A stretch of 64,000 bases of DNA. Source: Canna indica. Taxonomy: Eukaryota; Streptophyta; Magnoliopsida; Zingiberales; Cannaceae. Under the pieces are notes generated by a model. It was given only the letters and a program-made list of their open reading frames with translations. It made no database searches and was not told where the DNA came from. Location of the stretch: NCBI GenBank assembly GCA_034359265.1, contig CP136893.1, positions 45,891,501-45,955,500 on the forward strand, in the 5' to 3' direction. Both the position numbers and the translations under genes were made by a program. Every line of letters begins with the position of its first letter. Position 1 is the stretch's first letter. Shown piece by piece: positions 21,800 through 33,369 of this stretch.

Positions 21800-22894
21800 G
21801 AATAATAATTAGCAAATAAGCATAATCAAATAAGCAATGCAAAGATGAGTAATTATAGTGGTTCGGCCAACCGCTTACTTCACTACCTTGGCTCCACACC
21901 AAGGATTTATAACCAAATTCTTTATAGACTTTGTGTTTTCCTTCAAATATAACCGAGGACTCGCTTCTCAATCATTTGATAACGCTTCAAACCTATTCAC
22001 CTAGGCAAAACAAAATTCTACAAAGAAAACCCTAAGGTGTGTAACTCTGCACACCTACCAAGCTTACAATGAAAAATAAAGTTCAAATAACAAGTAAAAT
22101 TACAATGAAAAGAGCTAAAGAGTAAACCACAACTAAGAGCTCTTTTCCAAGCCTTCAACGTCTCCAACTTCACAAGATGTTGAGGTTGAATCGGAGCCGG
22201 AGTCGAGGGAAGATGAATGCTTGAGAGAAATTATCGATCGGAGAAGCAAGTGCGAGCAAATCGACTTTAGAAGGCTCAAATCACACTTAGGAAGCTTTTA
22301 AGACTTGTTAAGAAGTCTTAATGAAGGTTGGTGATGGGTATTTATAACCCCTCATACGGCAATTCACTCCAACGTGCATTTTACTGCCCGTTGGACGCCG
22401 TCCGATCGCTTGCCGCTCGTTCGTTGGTCAACCGACTGATCGACCGCCCAGCGATCGCAGGGCTACTGCCGCTTTCTGGCCACATTCGGTCGACCTTGGC
22501 TACTGCCAATTTCTTGCTTTATCTAGTCGACCGAATTGGCCACTGCCAATTTTTGGCCTTGTTCGGTCGATCGAACCTGGGCCGAGGCTATTTTTTTCAT
22601 CTTTTTGCACGCTTCGTCTCCGGGTTCCGTTACCAAGTTTTGACTTGGATAAAATTACAAATTAGCTTGGGATAAAATTCTTAGAAACATATTACATAAA
22701 ATCTAATCATAACTCTATATTTTTCCACTCGCTCGCTTTCGAAGCCATTTTTGTCGATTTTTGTATTTCTCCGAACGAACTTCGCTCGCGTATCGTAACC
22801 TCAACCTGAACTCAAAACTTCACAAATATATTAAATACATGTTTGTTATCATCAAAATAGAGATCAAGGCCCAGAGAGAACCTTTGGGCTAACA
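21800..22894 (-). repeat. Copia A 3' LTR, low-coordinate end uncertain
   Basis: On the minus strand it starts TGTTAGCCCAAAGG (22894) and shares the TTTTGATGATAACAAACATG block with LTRs at 48.9 and 62.3 kb. It holds a TATA box at 22339-22346 and GTGGTTCGGCC near 21861. The last part expected (CACTATTCACCCCCC) is absent, so the LTR is truncated near 21800. Confidence 0.8.
22339..22346 (-). promoter_or_regulatory. LTR TATA box, copia A
   Basis: TATAAATA on the minus strand within GGGGTTATAAATACCC, lying downstream (in LTR orientation) of a GGTCGACC/CGATCGACC-rich cluster at 22425-22573. The same arrangement recurs in three other LTRs. Confidence 0.6.
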
Positions 22895-22908
22895 ATCTCC
22901 CCCTTTCT
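22895..22908 (-). other. Copia A polypurine tract
   Basis: On the minus strand AGAAAGGGGGAGAT lies directly before the LTR start TGTTAGCCC, the expected place for the plus-strand primer. Confidence 0.75.
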
Positions 22909-23318
22909 GATGATGACAAATAAAATATGAAATTCTTTAAAACTCTAAGTACTCTAAGTATCATTTGTGAGTTTGAGTTAAGCCATACATAACCTATTTT
23001 GCAACTTGACATATGCTCCCCTATCAATATGCATATTATGCTTATAACTCCCCCTATCTATATGCATCATAAAACACATATGACCTTGCTTTTTCTCCCC
23101 CTTTTGACATCAATCTATCACTATAGTCCTTCATATCAATGTAAAATCGAGAAAACCATAAAATCGAGTATCATCTATCACTATAGTCCTTCCTATCAAT
23201 GTAAGCCTATAATAGGCAAACATCGATAAGTCGCAAAGCCCCATTACAAGGCAATACATAAGTGTGATGATACCGTGTAAAATGCAATTTTTTCAAAAGA
23301 CATGCAAGTTTTGAAAAC

Positions 23319-24740
23319 TTAAGCATCCGACAAAGTACAAATTTTTAATTGCATCCTTAGGTTTGTGAAACTCTCTTCATTCAAGGGTTTTGAAAATATA
23401 TCCGCAAGTTGTTTATCAGTAGATGCGAATTCTACGAATATATTACCCTTAGCTACATTATCTATAAGAAAATGGTGCCTTAGATCAATGTGTTTGGTCC
23501 TAGAGTGTAAAATAAGATTTTTTGTCAAATTAATTGCACATTATCAAATTAATAGTATTATCACAATGTATGGGTATACATGAATATTTAAGTCTATAAT
23601 CTAAAAGAGTTTGTTTCATCCAAAGGACTTGTGCAAAACAACTAGCCGCAGCGATGTATTCCGCTTCGGTAGTTGATAGTGCAATCAAGTTTTGTTTCTT
23701 TGAAAACCAAGAAACAAGACTCATCCGTAGGAATTGACAACACTCACTAGTATTTTTTCTATCTACTTCACACCCGGCAAAATCGGCATCCGAAAAATCA
23801 ATTAAATCGAAAGATACATTACATGGATACCATAATCCTAAGTCAACCGTGTCTTTCAGATATTTTAGGACAAGATTGAAACCTAGCACATGCACAAACA
23901 CTAAACGTGATATCGAGGTCTACTTGCGATTAAATAGAGAAGGCTATCGATCATACATCGATATCATTTTTCATCTACCTTTACACCATATTCATCTTTA
24001 TCAAGCTTAATAGATGTACTCATTGGTGTAGAAGCTATATTGACTTCATTCATCCCAAACCTTTTGATGAGCTCCCTTGTGTATTTGGCTTTATTTATGA
24101 AGATTTCTTTGTTGGTTTGTTTGATTTGGAGACCAAGCATGAATGAGAGTTCTCCCATCATACTCATCTCAAACTCCTCTTGCATACACTTCGCAAACTA
24201 CTCACAAAGTAATTCATTAGTAGCACCAAACATAATATCATCCACATAAATTTGCAAAAGCAAAATATCATTTTTATCATTTTTAATGAAGAGAGAAACA
24301 TCGGCTTTTCCAATGCTAAAACCTTCACCAATCAAAAATGTGAAAAGCCGTTCATACCAAGCCCTAGGGGCTTGTTTTAAACCATACAAAGCCTTTTTAA
24401 GTTTAAAAACATGATTTGGAAACTCAAAATTTTCAAAACCAAGGGGTTGCTCAACATAAACTTCTTCATCAATAAGGTCATTCAAAAATGCACTTTTGAC
24501 ATCCATTTGAAAAAACTTAAAACCTTTAAAATTTGCATAAGCTAAAAGCATGCATGTGAATTGCTTCTGATCTAGCTACGGGAGCATAAGTTTCATTGTA
24601 ATCTATTCCTTCCTTTTGATTATACCCTTGGGCCACTAACCTAGCTTTGTTTCTAATGACTAAACTTCCTTCATCTAACTTATTTCTAAACACCCATTTA
24701 GTCCTAATTACAGTTTGTCCACTAGGTCTAGGTACTAAAT
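23319..24740 (-). pseudogene. Copia A reverse transcriptase and RNase H
   Basis: Minus strand. RT begins near 24720 ([28 protein letters not shown]), continues FFQMDVKSAFLNDLIDEEVYVEQPLGF, KKALYGLKQAPRAWY, and has YVDD near 24235. RNase H follows with DADFAGCEVDRKNTSE, STTEAEYIAAASCFAQVLWMKQ, and the end HHFLIDNVAKGNIFVEFASTDKQLADIFSKPL. Frameshifts occur near 24555 (a CATGCATG expansion), 24190 and 23905, and stops near 23960. Catalytic YVDD and the RNase H DAD motif survive, but the frame does not. Confidence 0.9.
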
Positions 24741-24741
24741 C

Positions 24742-25164
24742 TCAAACATCATTCCTAACAAAATGATTTAGTTCATCTTGCATGGAAATTATGCAAAATT
24801 CATCTTTTATGGCTTCCTTAATATTTTTAGGCTCCACTTGAGATATGAAAACTACATATTGACAAATGTTTTTGAGTTTAGAGCGCGTTACCACTCCCGT
24901 TGATGGCTCTCTGATGACTTGGTCAATTGGATGGTGTCTTATCAACTGGTATCCTTTTGGGAGAGGTGGTAGAGCTTCTTCTTCTTCTTCTTCTTCTTCA
25001 CCTTGAGGTAAAGTTGAGGATGAAGGCTCTTCATGATGAGTTTCCTCATTGTTTTCATCTTCAACCTCTTTGTCATGAAATGTTAATTCCTCAAGTTGCT
25101 CACCTACATTCATAATCTTAACATTTCTAGAAGAATCATTAGTTTCATCAAAGGTGACATGCAT
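24742..25164 (-). pseudogene. Copia A integrase-RT linker
   Basis: The frame HVTFDETND...GEQLEEL leads to a Glu-rich stretch encoded by a CTT-type microsatellite at 24979-25002 (plus strand), then LPKGYQLIRHHPIDQVI and VVTRSKLKNIC, the conserved linker motif before copia RT, ending DELNHFVRNDV. A stop separates it from RT. Confidence 0.85.
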
Positions 25165-25314
25165 AGATTATTCAACTATCATAGTTCTATAATTATAAAC
25201 TCTATAAGCTTTAGAACTAGTAGAATAACCTAGGAAAATACCCTCATTGGATTTAGAGTCAAATTTTCTTAGATGTTCCATAGTGTTTAAGATAAAATAT
25301 TTGCATCCAAAAAC

Positions 25315-25998
25315 TCAAAAATATCCCACACTTGAGATTCTATCATTCCAAAGCTCAAAAGGTATTTTCTTGATTTTTGGTCTTAACAAAACACGATTAA
25401 GCACATAACAAGAAGTATTTATGGTCCAAAAGTACTTAGGCAAATTATTTTCACAAAGCATGGTCCTAGCCATTTCTTGCAAGGTTCTATTGTTCCTCTC
25501 AACCATCCTATTTTGTTGAGGGGTTCTAGGAGAAGAAAAGGTATGCTCAATACCTAATTGATCACAAAATTCATTAAACTTTTCATTTGTAAATTCTCCT
25601 CCATTGTCACTTCTAATTTTTAAAATCGAAATTCCTTTTTCATTTATAACTCTCTTAGCAAACTTTTTAAAGAAACCAAAAGTTTCATTTTTCTTAGCTA
25701 GGAAGAAAACCCATGTAAATCTCGAGAAATCTTCAACCAAAACATAGCAATATAATTTTCCACCTAGACTTGCCACATCACAAGGACCAAAGAGATCCAT
25801 GGGCACAAGTTCTAATATTTTAGATGTACTAACTTGATTAATGCTATAAAATGAGGACTTAACTTGTTTTCCATATTGACATGCATCACAAAGTTTGTCC
25901 TTTACAAATTTTATCTTAGGTATACCTTTAACTAAGTCTTTTTTTGTTATTTTATGGATGAGGCTCATGCTAGCATGTCCTAACCTTCTATGCCACAA
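25315..25998 (-). pseudogene. Copia A integrase
   Basis: WHRRLGHASM and CDACQYGKQ form the HHCC zinc domain. Catalytic residues lie in PMDLFGPC (D), IRSDNGGEF (D) and NRTLQEMARTM with the preceding RMVERNN (E). The C-terminal WNDRISSV... is cut by a stop near 25318, and the frame continues FGCKYFILNTMEHL further down. Usual order and size for a copia integrase. It cannot be expressed as one protein in its present state. Confidence 0.9.
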
Positions 25999-26041
25999 TC
26001 AAGAATCATTTTCTATGACAACTAAACATCTAACATGAGGA

Positions 26042-26470
26042 TTAGGCAATACATTTTAAAACTAGTGTGTATACATTTTCTTGCCTATTTCCAATAAATA
26101 TATTATCATTAGATGATGCACTTCTAATGATACATTTAGATGCTTCAAAAATAACTACATAACCATTATCACATAACTGAGATATACTAATCAAGTTATG
26201 TTTTAACCCATCAACTAGCAAGACATTTTTAATGCATGAGTAGGGAAGTGTACCTATATCACCAATGCCAACAATCTTACCTTTGGCATTGTCTCCAAAA
26301 GTCACATGTCCGCCATCCTTGCTTGATTGGGTTGCGAAGAGATTGATATCACCCGTCATGTGTTTTGAGCAACCACTATCCAAGATCCATGTGCTTCTAC
26401 TTGCTTGAGGATGCTTCTCCATCTACTAGAGGAAAAGAAACAATTGTAGGTACCCAAATCTTCTTGGGTC
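26042..26470 (-). pseudogene. Copia A protease
   Basis: WILDSGCSKHMTGD carries the catalytic D-S-G; it is followed by VTFGDNAKGKIVGIGDIG and LISISQLCDNGY, and then by the pre-integrase region. It abuts the gypsy(+) insertion at 26474-26478. Confidence 0.9.
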
Positions 26471-26478
26471 TTTGAGTG

Positions 26479-29017
26479 TGTAAGACCCGAAAAAAAAAAA
26501 AAGGTTTCCTATTATAAAAATCTATTTTGGTGCAGCACGTCGGACCCGGGGGTAGTCGAGTCGAGCCTCAGGATCACCTCGAGTGAAAAGGTATGACTCC
26601 ACTAATGAATCATGAAGTCTATTTGGATAATTAACTTTCCTTTTATAAAATCATACCTTAAATTAAGTTAACTCGAGTCATATTATGGGTTGAGTCGGAA
26701 CCCAAGTTGAGTTCAGGTTTAGTCGAGGTTTGAGTGCGAGTTAAGTGAGTCAAGAGGCCTCATTTGGAAAGCTAGATGAGGGATTAAAACCCTCATCTTG
26801 CAGCTGTGTGGCTCATTCATTGAGCCGCACAAGGCAGCAAGGGAGAAAGAGGAGGAGCAAGGGAAAAAAAGGGGAGGCACTACTCGGATTCTTGGTCGGA
26901 GATCTTGCCATTGCCGGAGCTGATCACTTCGAGGACGTGGGGATCTTCTTCCTCACGTACTATTTTCTCTTCTTAAAAAAGTGAGTGGTTAAGGCTTTAA
27001 CAGTTTGGGGGAGGCGGGTGGCCGAACCCTAGATGCTAGGTTGAGTTCTTGCATTTTTCCAACGATCTATGATTTCAACGATAGGTACTCACTATTTTAT
27101 GATGTTCTTGTCGGATCTCGCTGTTTTAACCATCGATTTGAGTATTTTAGAGGCTGCCGAGTCATGGGAAAAGGGGAAAGGTCATGCCGAAATTTTCTCC
27201 GATTCCCTTGACGGCAAGAAGGCCCTTAGATGCCCTATACCACTATTTTGATTCAATCCTTTGAACTCCTTGCGTAACATGAAGTATGTCCCCCTCTAAA
27301 GCCCCTTGAAGTGGCCGAATGAACCCTAAGATTCATGAAGAGGGTCGGCCAAAGGGTGAGGGGAAGGGTAAGTTGATCTTTGGTATTTAAGAAGTACGTG
27401 GAATTGAAGAGACAAAGTATAGTTAAAGTCTCTTCCATCTTTTCCTACCCCAAGGACCTTGGCCGAGCAAGGTTTCCCTTGCTCATGGTTCGGCCAAGGT
27501 TGGGGAGAGGAGGAGAGATTTTCCTTAGATGGAAAGTTCATGATCTTAGGGATCACATAAGGTTATGACAATACTTAGAAAGAACACCAAACTTAACAAG
27601 TAGCTTAATTGATTTGAATTGTAGAAATGCTAGATTGTATCCATACTTAGCATTTGATCCTTAAACTTGGATGTTGACAATGTTACCATGTTTTATACTT
27701 GTTATTTAAATTATTACTACCTTGCCATGCTAGATAGTTGCTCCTTATTGTGCTACTATTCCTAAGGTAGTATAAGAATGGTTAGGTATGTGCATTATGA
27801 TTAAATATGGTGAATGATGTAATATTTGAGCATTTTTCTTTCCATTATACTTGCTGCCCTAAATGTCCTTGGATGGTATTCCAAGGATGACTCATGGAAA
27901 TTCTCACCTAAGACAGTGTAAGAAAAGCTAGGTAACATGTAAGGTGTCACTAGATGTTCATAGCACATTTATGAAAACCTAGATATGAGATTATCACACT
28001 TCTATGACTGCTTGTACATCTTGGAAACTTAGAGATTGTAGGTGCACATATACTAACAGGGGCGGCATGAATTGTTGACCCGGTAGCCGGACATGGCTAG
28101 ATACGAGCAAAGGCCCGAAGTGTATATATATATATGGAAACCCTAGGATTTTGATTGTGTAATGTGCTTGTGATGGTCCGCCGAGGAGCAAGGAGGTTGG
28201 AAATAACCAATGCTCAGCTTGGCCAGTTGGGTCTAGAGGTGCACCAGCGGACCCGCTAGGTGCCAGACCCCAGTTGGGTGGGGACTAGCTATCCTTACCC
28301 CAGACGGTGTCCGGAGACTAGTGGCCATCCTAGTCGACGGTCTGGGATTGTTTGCCTGCATCTTGAGATGATACTACCTGATATGGTAGGGACGATTGTA
28401 GCCGGGATATACTGCTATGAGTAGACCCAAGGGCCGGATGCCAGAGGCTTGATAAGCGAAGGTGGCAGGTTATCATGTACAGTTGGTATTGATGGATCCG
28501 TTGAGGGTCTGTAATTGTATTAGAAACACACTCTACCTCCTTGTACATTCCTTTATTGTCTTGTATGATATATATGCAGGTCTGAGAATTATGTGGATGT
28601 TCATTTGAGCCACTCACTGAGTCCCAAGTGGACTCACAGTTTATATTTTATTTTTTGCAGAGCATGAGCAGTAGCTTGGTGTCGACATGGTGCAACTGGA
28701 GGGCAGAGGCAGTGCTATATCTTGTAGCGGCGTCCATGAGTCTTAGACTAGTGCTAGTTATGTTGGTTTTATTTCTGCACTGACGGTTATCTTTGAAAAG
28801 AATTGTAAAACTTGATATTTAACCATTTGGATTTGATGTTGATGTTTCTTCTTATTTTGAAAAACTTATATATATTGTGACTTGCAAACTTTTTATAAAG
28901 TATGTTAAGTTTCTTTCAGTCGATATGTTTTGGTTTCTTGATGTCAGTGTAGACAGTAGGCTACAGGGCAGGACGTGGGCCCTGGCCAGTCACACTACCC
29001 TCAGTCGGAGTGTGACA
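26479..29017 (+). repeat. Gypsy(+) 5' LTR
   Basis: 2539 bp, TG...CA. It has a conserved splice-donor-like GTGAGTGGTTAAG at 26981, acceptor-like TTTTTTGCAG ending 28660, and a short TA microsatellite near 28115. Short open frames at 26745 and 27005 are shared with the partner LTR and have no recognisable product. Confidence 0.96.
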
Positions 29018-29021
29018 AAGT

Positions 29022-29033
29022 TGGTATCAGAGC
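29022..29033 (+). other. Gypsy(+) primer-binding site
   Basis: TGGTATCAGAGC, four bases after the LTR end, complementary to initiator tRNA-Met. Confidence 0.92.
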
Positions 29034-29233
29034 CCTAGGTTAGGTCTTTTCTATGACTCATTGTTGGGTACCGTATGAGGCATATGCTAGCGTGCCAACT
29101 TTCGGTATAGTTATGCTACGAGATTGGGCGACCACTCCTGCACTCAGCACACCATGCAGTTAGTAGTTTAAGGAACTTGTGTTAATAATTTCTTATATGT
29201 CATACACTTTCCTTTCTTCCTTGTGATAGTGAA

Positions 29234-30420
29234 ATGGATGCTCGAAATGCTGCTTTGAGTGGCAGTGGCAGTAACTCGACGGAACTTCGAGGCCGGGGGC
29301 GAGGCCGAGGTCGAGGCCGTGGCCGGACCTGGGGCAGAGATAGAGAACTGTCTGAGGGGCAGGGACAAGAGTCAGCGGTTGATCTACTGCAGGCTCAGGT
29401 GAACCAATTGACTGAGGTGTTCCATAAGGAGCAGGAACTGAGACATCAGTTGCAGCAGCAGTCCCAGCAGCCACCGCCACAGCCAGTGCCCGTGGTTTCA
29501 GTGGTACCAGAAGTGGCGGAGGTGGTAGCACCAATGCTCAGAACCCCAACTTATACAAAATTTGTCACCCTGAAGCCACCAGAGTTCACTGGGACAGATC
29601 GTCAGGTAGAAGTGACGAAATTTCTAAGGGATTGCTATGAGCTATGCATGGAACTGTGGTGTTCATCAGAGGCGGCTGCTCGTATGGTCGGTCTTCAGAT
29701 GAGGGGACCGAGAAAGGTTTGGCTGCAAACGTGGAAGGCCTGCAGGGCAGCTGGAGCACCACCTCCCACATGGGAGGAATTTCGGGCGGCTGTGGAAGAG
29801 TAGTACTTACCCATGAGTGTCCGTGACAAGCGCGCTTGTGATTTTGAGATGCTGCGCCAAGCTGGAGGCATGACAGTGTCGGAGTATGAGATGGAGTTTA
29901 ATCGTCTCTCCAAGTACCATCCCACCCTAGTGGCGTTTGAGACCGCTAGGGTCAAGAGGTTCGTGGTAGGATTGAGGCCACAAATTGGCAGGCTTATTCA
30001 TTTCATCGAGGAATCTACACTGGCTTGGGTAGTGGACGAAGCCCTACGGAAAGAAGCTTTGGTGCCATTCGAGAGAAATGATGGGCCAGCTAAGAAGAAA
30101 TTCCGATCACAGGGTTCTGGTAGTCGACCTTGGCACTCTGAGGGGGCAATGCCCACAGCAGATCAGCGGCAAAGCTAGGGGCATAATGGCCATCGATGTC
30201 GTGGGGGCCAAGGGACCGGGTCAGTGAGGCTGACAGTGTTAGGAGGTGGTTCTCAGAGATCTAAGGCGCCGCAGTATGGCAGCTGCAGTCGGAGGCACTG
30301 GGGGTCCTGCCTTAACTACACTAATACTTGCTTCAAGTGCGGCCGGGTCGGTCATTTCAAGAAGGACTGCCCTGAGGGAATTGGTCAGAAGCCTGAGCAG
30401 TCAAGGGGTAAAGCACCTAT
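29234..30420 (+). pseudogene. Gypsy(+) gag
   Basis: The start ATG at 29234 opens a Gly/Arg-repeat region (RGRGRGRGRGRGRTWGRD), a Gln-rich helix and the capsid core (PPEFTGTDRQVEVTKFLRDCYELC, CSSEAAARMVGLQMRG, YEMEFNRLSKYHP, RFVVGL). It ends in a zinc knuckle CFKCGRVGHFKKDC near 30330-30371. Stops at 29801-29803 and 30176-30178 are both TAG where the family has Gln. The frame is otherwise open, and protease follows in the same frame. Confidence 0.92.
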
Positions 30421-30519
30421 GTCAGTAGGGTCAGTAGCACCGAGAGGGCAGACTCAGAATAGGGGGCCGCAGACCAGTCATTCAGAGAGGCCGCTTGCGC
30501 GGGTCTATGCTATGAACCA

Positions 30520-31138
30520 TGATGGGGCAGAGACTTCCAAAGCAGTGGTGACATGTACTATTTTAGTATGTTCGTCTGCTGCATATGTATTATTTGATCC
30601 GGGTGCCACGCACTCATTTGTGCCTGCCATGTTTGCTGCAAAGCTGCAAATGGCACCCTCTATGCTTGATGGGCCATTGATGGTATCAACGCCTACGGGC
30701 GATGCAATCTTAACAACCTCAATTTATCATGGGTGTGAAGTGCTCATATGCGGTCATGCGCAGAGTGCGGACTTGACACTCCTACCTACTCTTGAGCTTG
30801 ATGTCATCCTTGGCATGGACTGGCTGGCGGAGCATTTCACAATGCTGGACTGTAGAGCCAAAGCAGTAATGTTTAATAAGCCTGGGCTACCGCAGTTCAT
30901 CTTCCAAGGGGAGGGAGGTAGCAAGCCGATAGGGGTCATCTCAGCCCTAAAGGCTTGCAAATTTCTTAGAGGCGGCTGCCAATCTTTCCTGGCCTTTGTA
31001 CCTGTGGTCGAGGAGGAAAGGGGTGAAGCAAAGCATGTCAGCGGAACCCCCATGGTTTGTGAATTCCCTGATGTGTTTCCTGAGGAATTGCCAGGGTTGC
31101 CGCCCAGAAGGGAGGTCGATTTTTGCATTGATCTGTAG
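30520..31138 (+). pseudogene. Gypsy(+) protease
   Basis: The active site reads LFDPGATHSFV (about 30592-30624), with Pro where D-S/T-G is usual; DPGATHSF is a known variant in plant gypsy proteases. The flap/substrate side LPTLELDVILGMDWL follows. The segment ends [21 protein letters not shown], the normal protease-RT link, and a TAG at 31136-31138 replaces a codon that is CAG in the minus-strand sister copy. Confidence 0.88.
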
Positions 31139-32330
31139 CCTGGGGTGAAACCAATTTCTATTCCCCTTTACAGGATGGCACCGGCCGAACTCAGAGAGCT
31201 AAAGCTGCAATTGCAGGAAATGCTAGACCTGGGGTTCATCCGGCCGAGTGTGTCACCCTGGGGTGCCCCGGTTCTCTTCGTGAAGAAGAAGGATGGGTCG
31301 ATGCGCATGTGCATTGATTATAGGCAGCTGAACAAGGTAACTGTTAAGAACCGCTACCCACTGCCGAGGATAGACGATTTGTTTGACCAGCTGCAGGGGG
31401 CTCAATGGTTCTCAAAGATAGATATGAGGTCTGGGTACCATCAGTTGAGAATCCGGGACTGCGATGTGCCAAAGACGGCCTTTAGGACTCGCTATGGTCA
31501 CTATGAATTCCTAGTGATGTCCTTTGGCCTAACCAATGCACCTGCTGCCTTCATGGACCTAATGAACAGGGTATTTAAGGAGTACCTGGATAGCTTTGTG
31601 ATCGTCTTCATTGATGACATTTTGGTTTACTCCAAGAGTGAGGAAGAGTACTCTAAGTACCTGAGAATGGTCCTAGAAATCCTCAGAGAGCACCGCTTGT
31701 TTGCCAAATTTTCCAAGTGTGAATTTTGGTTGGAAAGTGTAGGCTTCTTGGGCCATGTAGTGTCCAAGGAAGGAATAAGGGTAGATCCCGCCAAGATTGA
31801 AGTTGTTTAGAACTAGAAGCGGCCGACTAGTGTGACCGAGGTCCGTAGTTTTCTTGGGTTGGCCGGCTATTACCGAAAGTTTGTGGAGAATTTCTCTAGA
31901 ATTGCATCCCCTCTATCTCGGTTGACCTAGAAGAAGGTCAGATTCATTTGGGATGACAAATAGGACGCGAGCTTCCAAAAGCTCAAGGCATGTTTGACAT
32001 CTGCACCCGTGTTGGCTGTACCTTCCGGCTCAGGAGGGTTTATGGTTTTCTGTGATGCCTCTCGGGTTGGTCTGGGCTGCGTCTTGATGCAAGATGGCAG
32101 AGTGATTGCTTATGCATCTCGCCAGTTGAAAGTTCATGAGAAGAACTATCTGACGCATGACCTAGAACTAGCGGCAGTGGTCTTTGCACTGAAGCTTTGG
32201 AGGCACTACTTATACGGGGAGACTTGCGAAATCTACATAGATCACAAGAGTCTCCAGTACTTGCTTACCCAAAAGGAGCTGAACCTCAGGTAGAGGAGGT
32301 GGCTGGAGCTCCTAAAGGACTATGATTGCA
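31139..32330 (+). pseudogene. Gypsy(+) reverse transcriptase and RNase H
   Basis: [81 protein letters not shown] and FIDDILVYS (catalytic pair present). The connection and RNase H follow: [55 protein letters not shown]. Stops lie at 31808, 31814, 31928, 31961 and 32291; the codons at 31928 and 32291 are CAG in a related copy in this window. Catalytic residues are retained. Confidence 0.92.
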
Positions 32331-32335
32331 CCATT

Positions 32336-33369
32336 ATGTATCATCCGGGGAAAGCAAATGTTGTAGCAGATGCGCTGAGCAGAAAATCCATGGGCAGTTT
32401 GGCCCATTTGGAAGCTAAGCGGAGGCCTCTAGCTCAAGAGTTGGCTTTATGCTTAGATGGGGGTGCAACCTTATCAGTGTCAGCTTCAGGTGCCCTGATG
32501 GCCCATCTGCGGGTACAGTCCACGCTGGAGGACATGCTGTGTGCCGCGCTGGGGGAAGATGCCTTTTGTGCATTGACCAAGGACCTGGTACAAAGAGGTG
32601 ATGCAGAGAATGATTTCAGATTGGACTCAGAAGGTGTGCTGAGGTTCAGAGATCGGATAGTAGTACCAGACATAGCTGAGGTGTGCAGGCAAGTACTGGA
32701 ACTGGGTCATCGTTCCACTTACACGATGCATCCGGCAGCCACCAAGATGTACCGAGACTTAAGGCAGCATTACTGGTGGAAGGGCATGAAAAGAGAGGTG
32801 GCAGAATTTGTTTCTAAATGTCTAGTCTGTCAGCAGGTGAAAGCCGAACACCTTAAGCCTGTGGGGCTCATACAAAATCTCGAAGTGCTCGAGTGGAAGT
32901 GGGAGAAAATGACCATGTATCTAGTGACTGGATTGCCTAAGTCAAAAGGCGGTTTTGATTACATTTGGGTGGTGGTGGACCGGTTAACCAAGACCGCGCA
33001 CTTTATACCAGTGAAAACTATTTTCTCTGCGGAGCAGTATGCTTGACTATTTTTGGATAGGATTGTGGCATATCATGGTACCCCGGTGATGATTATATCA
33101 GACCGCGGTACCCAGTTTAGAGCCTGATTTTGGCAGTCCTTCCAGGAAGCGTTGGATACTCAGGTGCGTTTTAGTACAGCCTTCCATCCGCAGACTGACG
33201 GGCAGTCAGAGAGGACCATCCAAACTTTGGAGGACATGCTGAGGGCGTGCGTCCTAGATATGGCAGACGGTTGGGAGAGGCACCTACCGTTGATCGAATT
33301 CGCCTATAACAACAGCTATCATAGTAGCATTGGCATGGCTCCTTTTGAGGCCTTGTATGGGCTGGTTTG
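32336..33369 (+). pseudogene. Gypsy(+) integrase
   Basis: [10 protein letters not shown] marks the RNase H end. The zinc-binding part has HRSTYTMHPAATKMYRDL with CLVCQQVKAEH. In the core, the first catalytic Asp (TMDLV in the sister copy) reads TMYLV here, an inactivating change. ISDRGTQF carries the second Asp and [11 protein letters not shown] the Glu region. Stops at 33044-33046 and 33125-33127 (both TGA) and a 23-bp deletion at about 33367, between two GGG, shift the frame after LYGL. Confidence 0.92.

Noticed and set aside
24975..25005. CTT/GAA microsatellite as a regulatory repeat
   Set aside because: It encodes the poly-Glu stretch of the copia linker, so the coding explanation suffices.
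26745..26984. Short plus-strand frame repeated at 34264-34491
   Set aside because: It is LTR sequence duplicated in both gypsy(+) LTRs, and the counterparts in the minus copy differ in frame; no protein family.
29193..29534. 113-codon minus-strand frame rich in Pro and Ala
   Set aside because: It mirrors the Gly/Arg- and Gln-rich gag start on the other strand.
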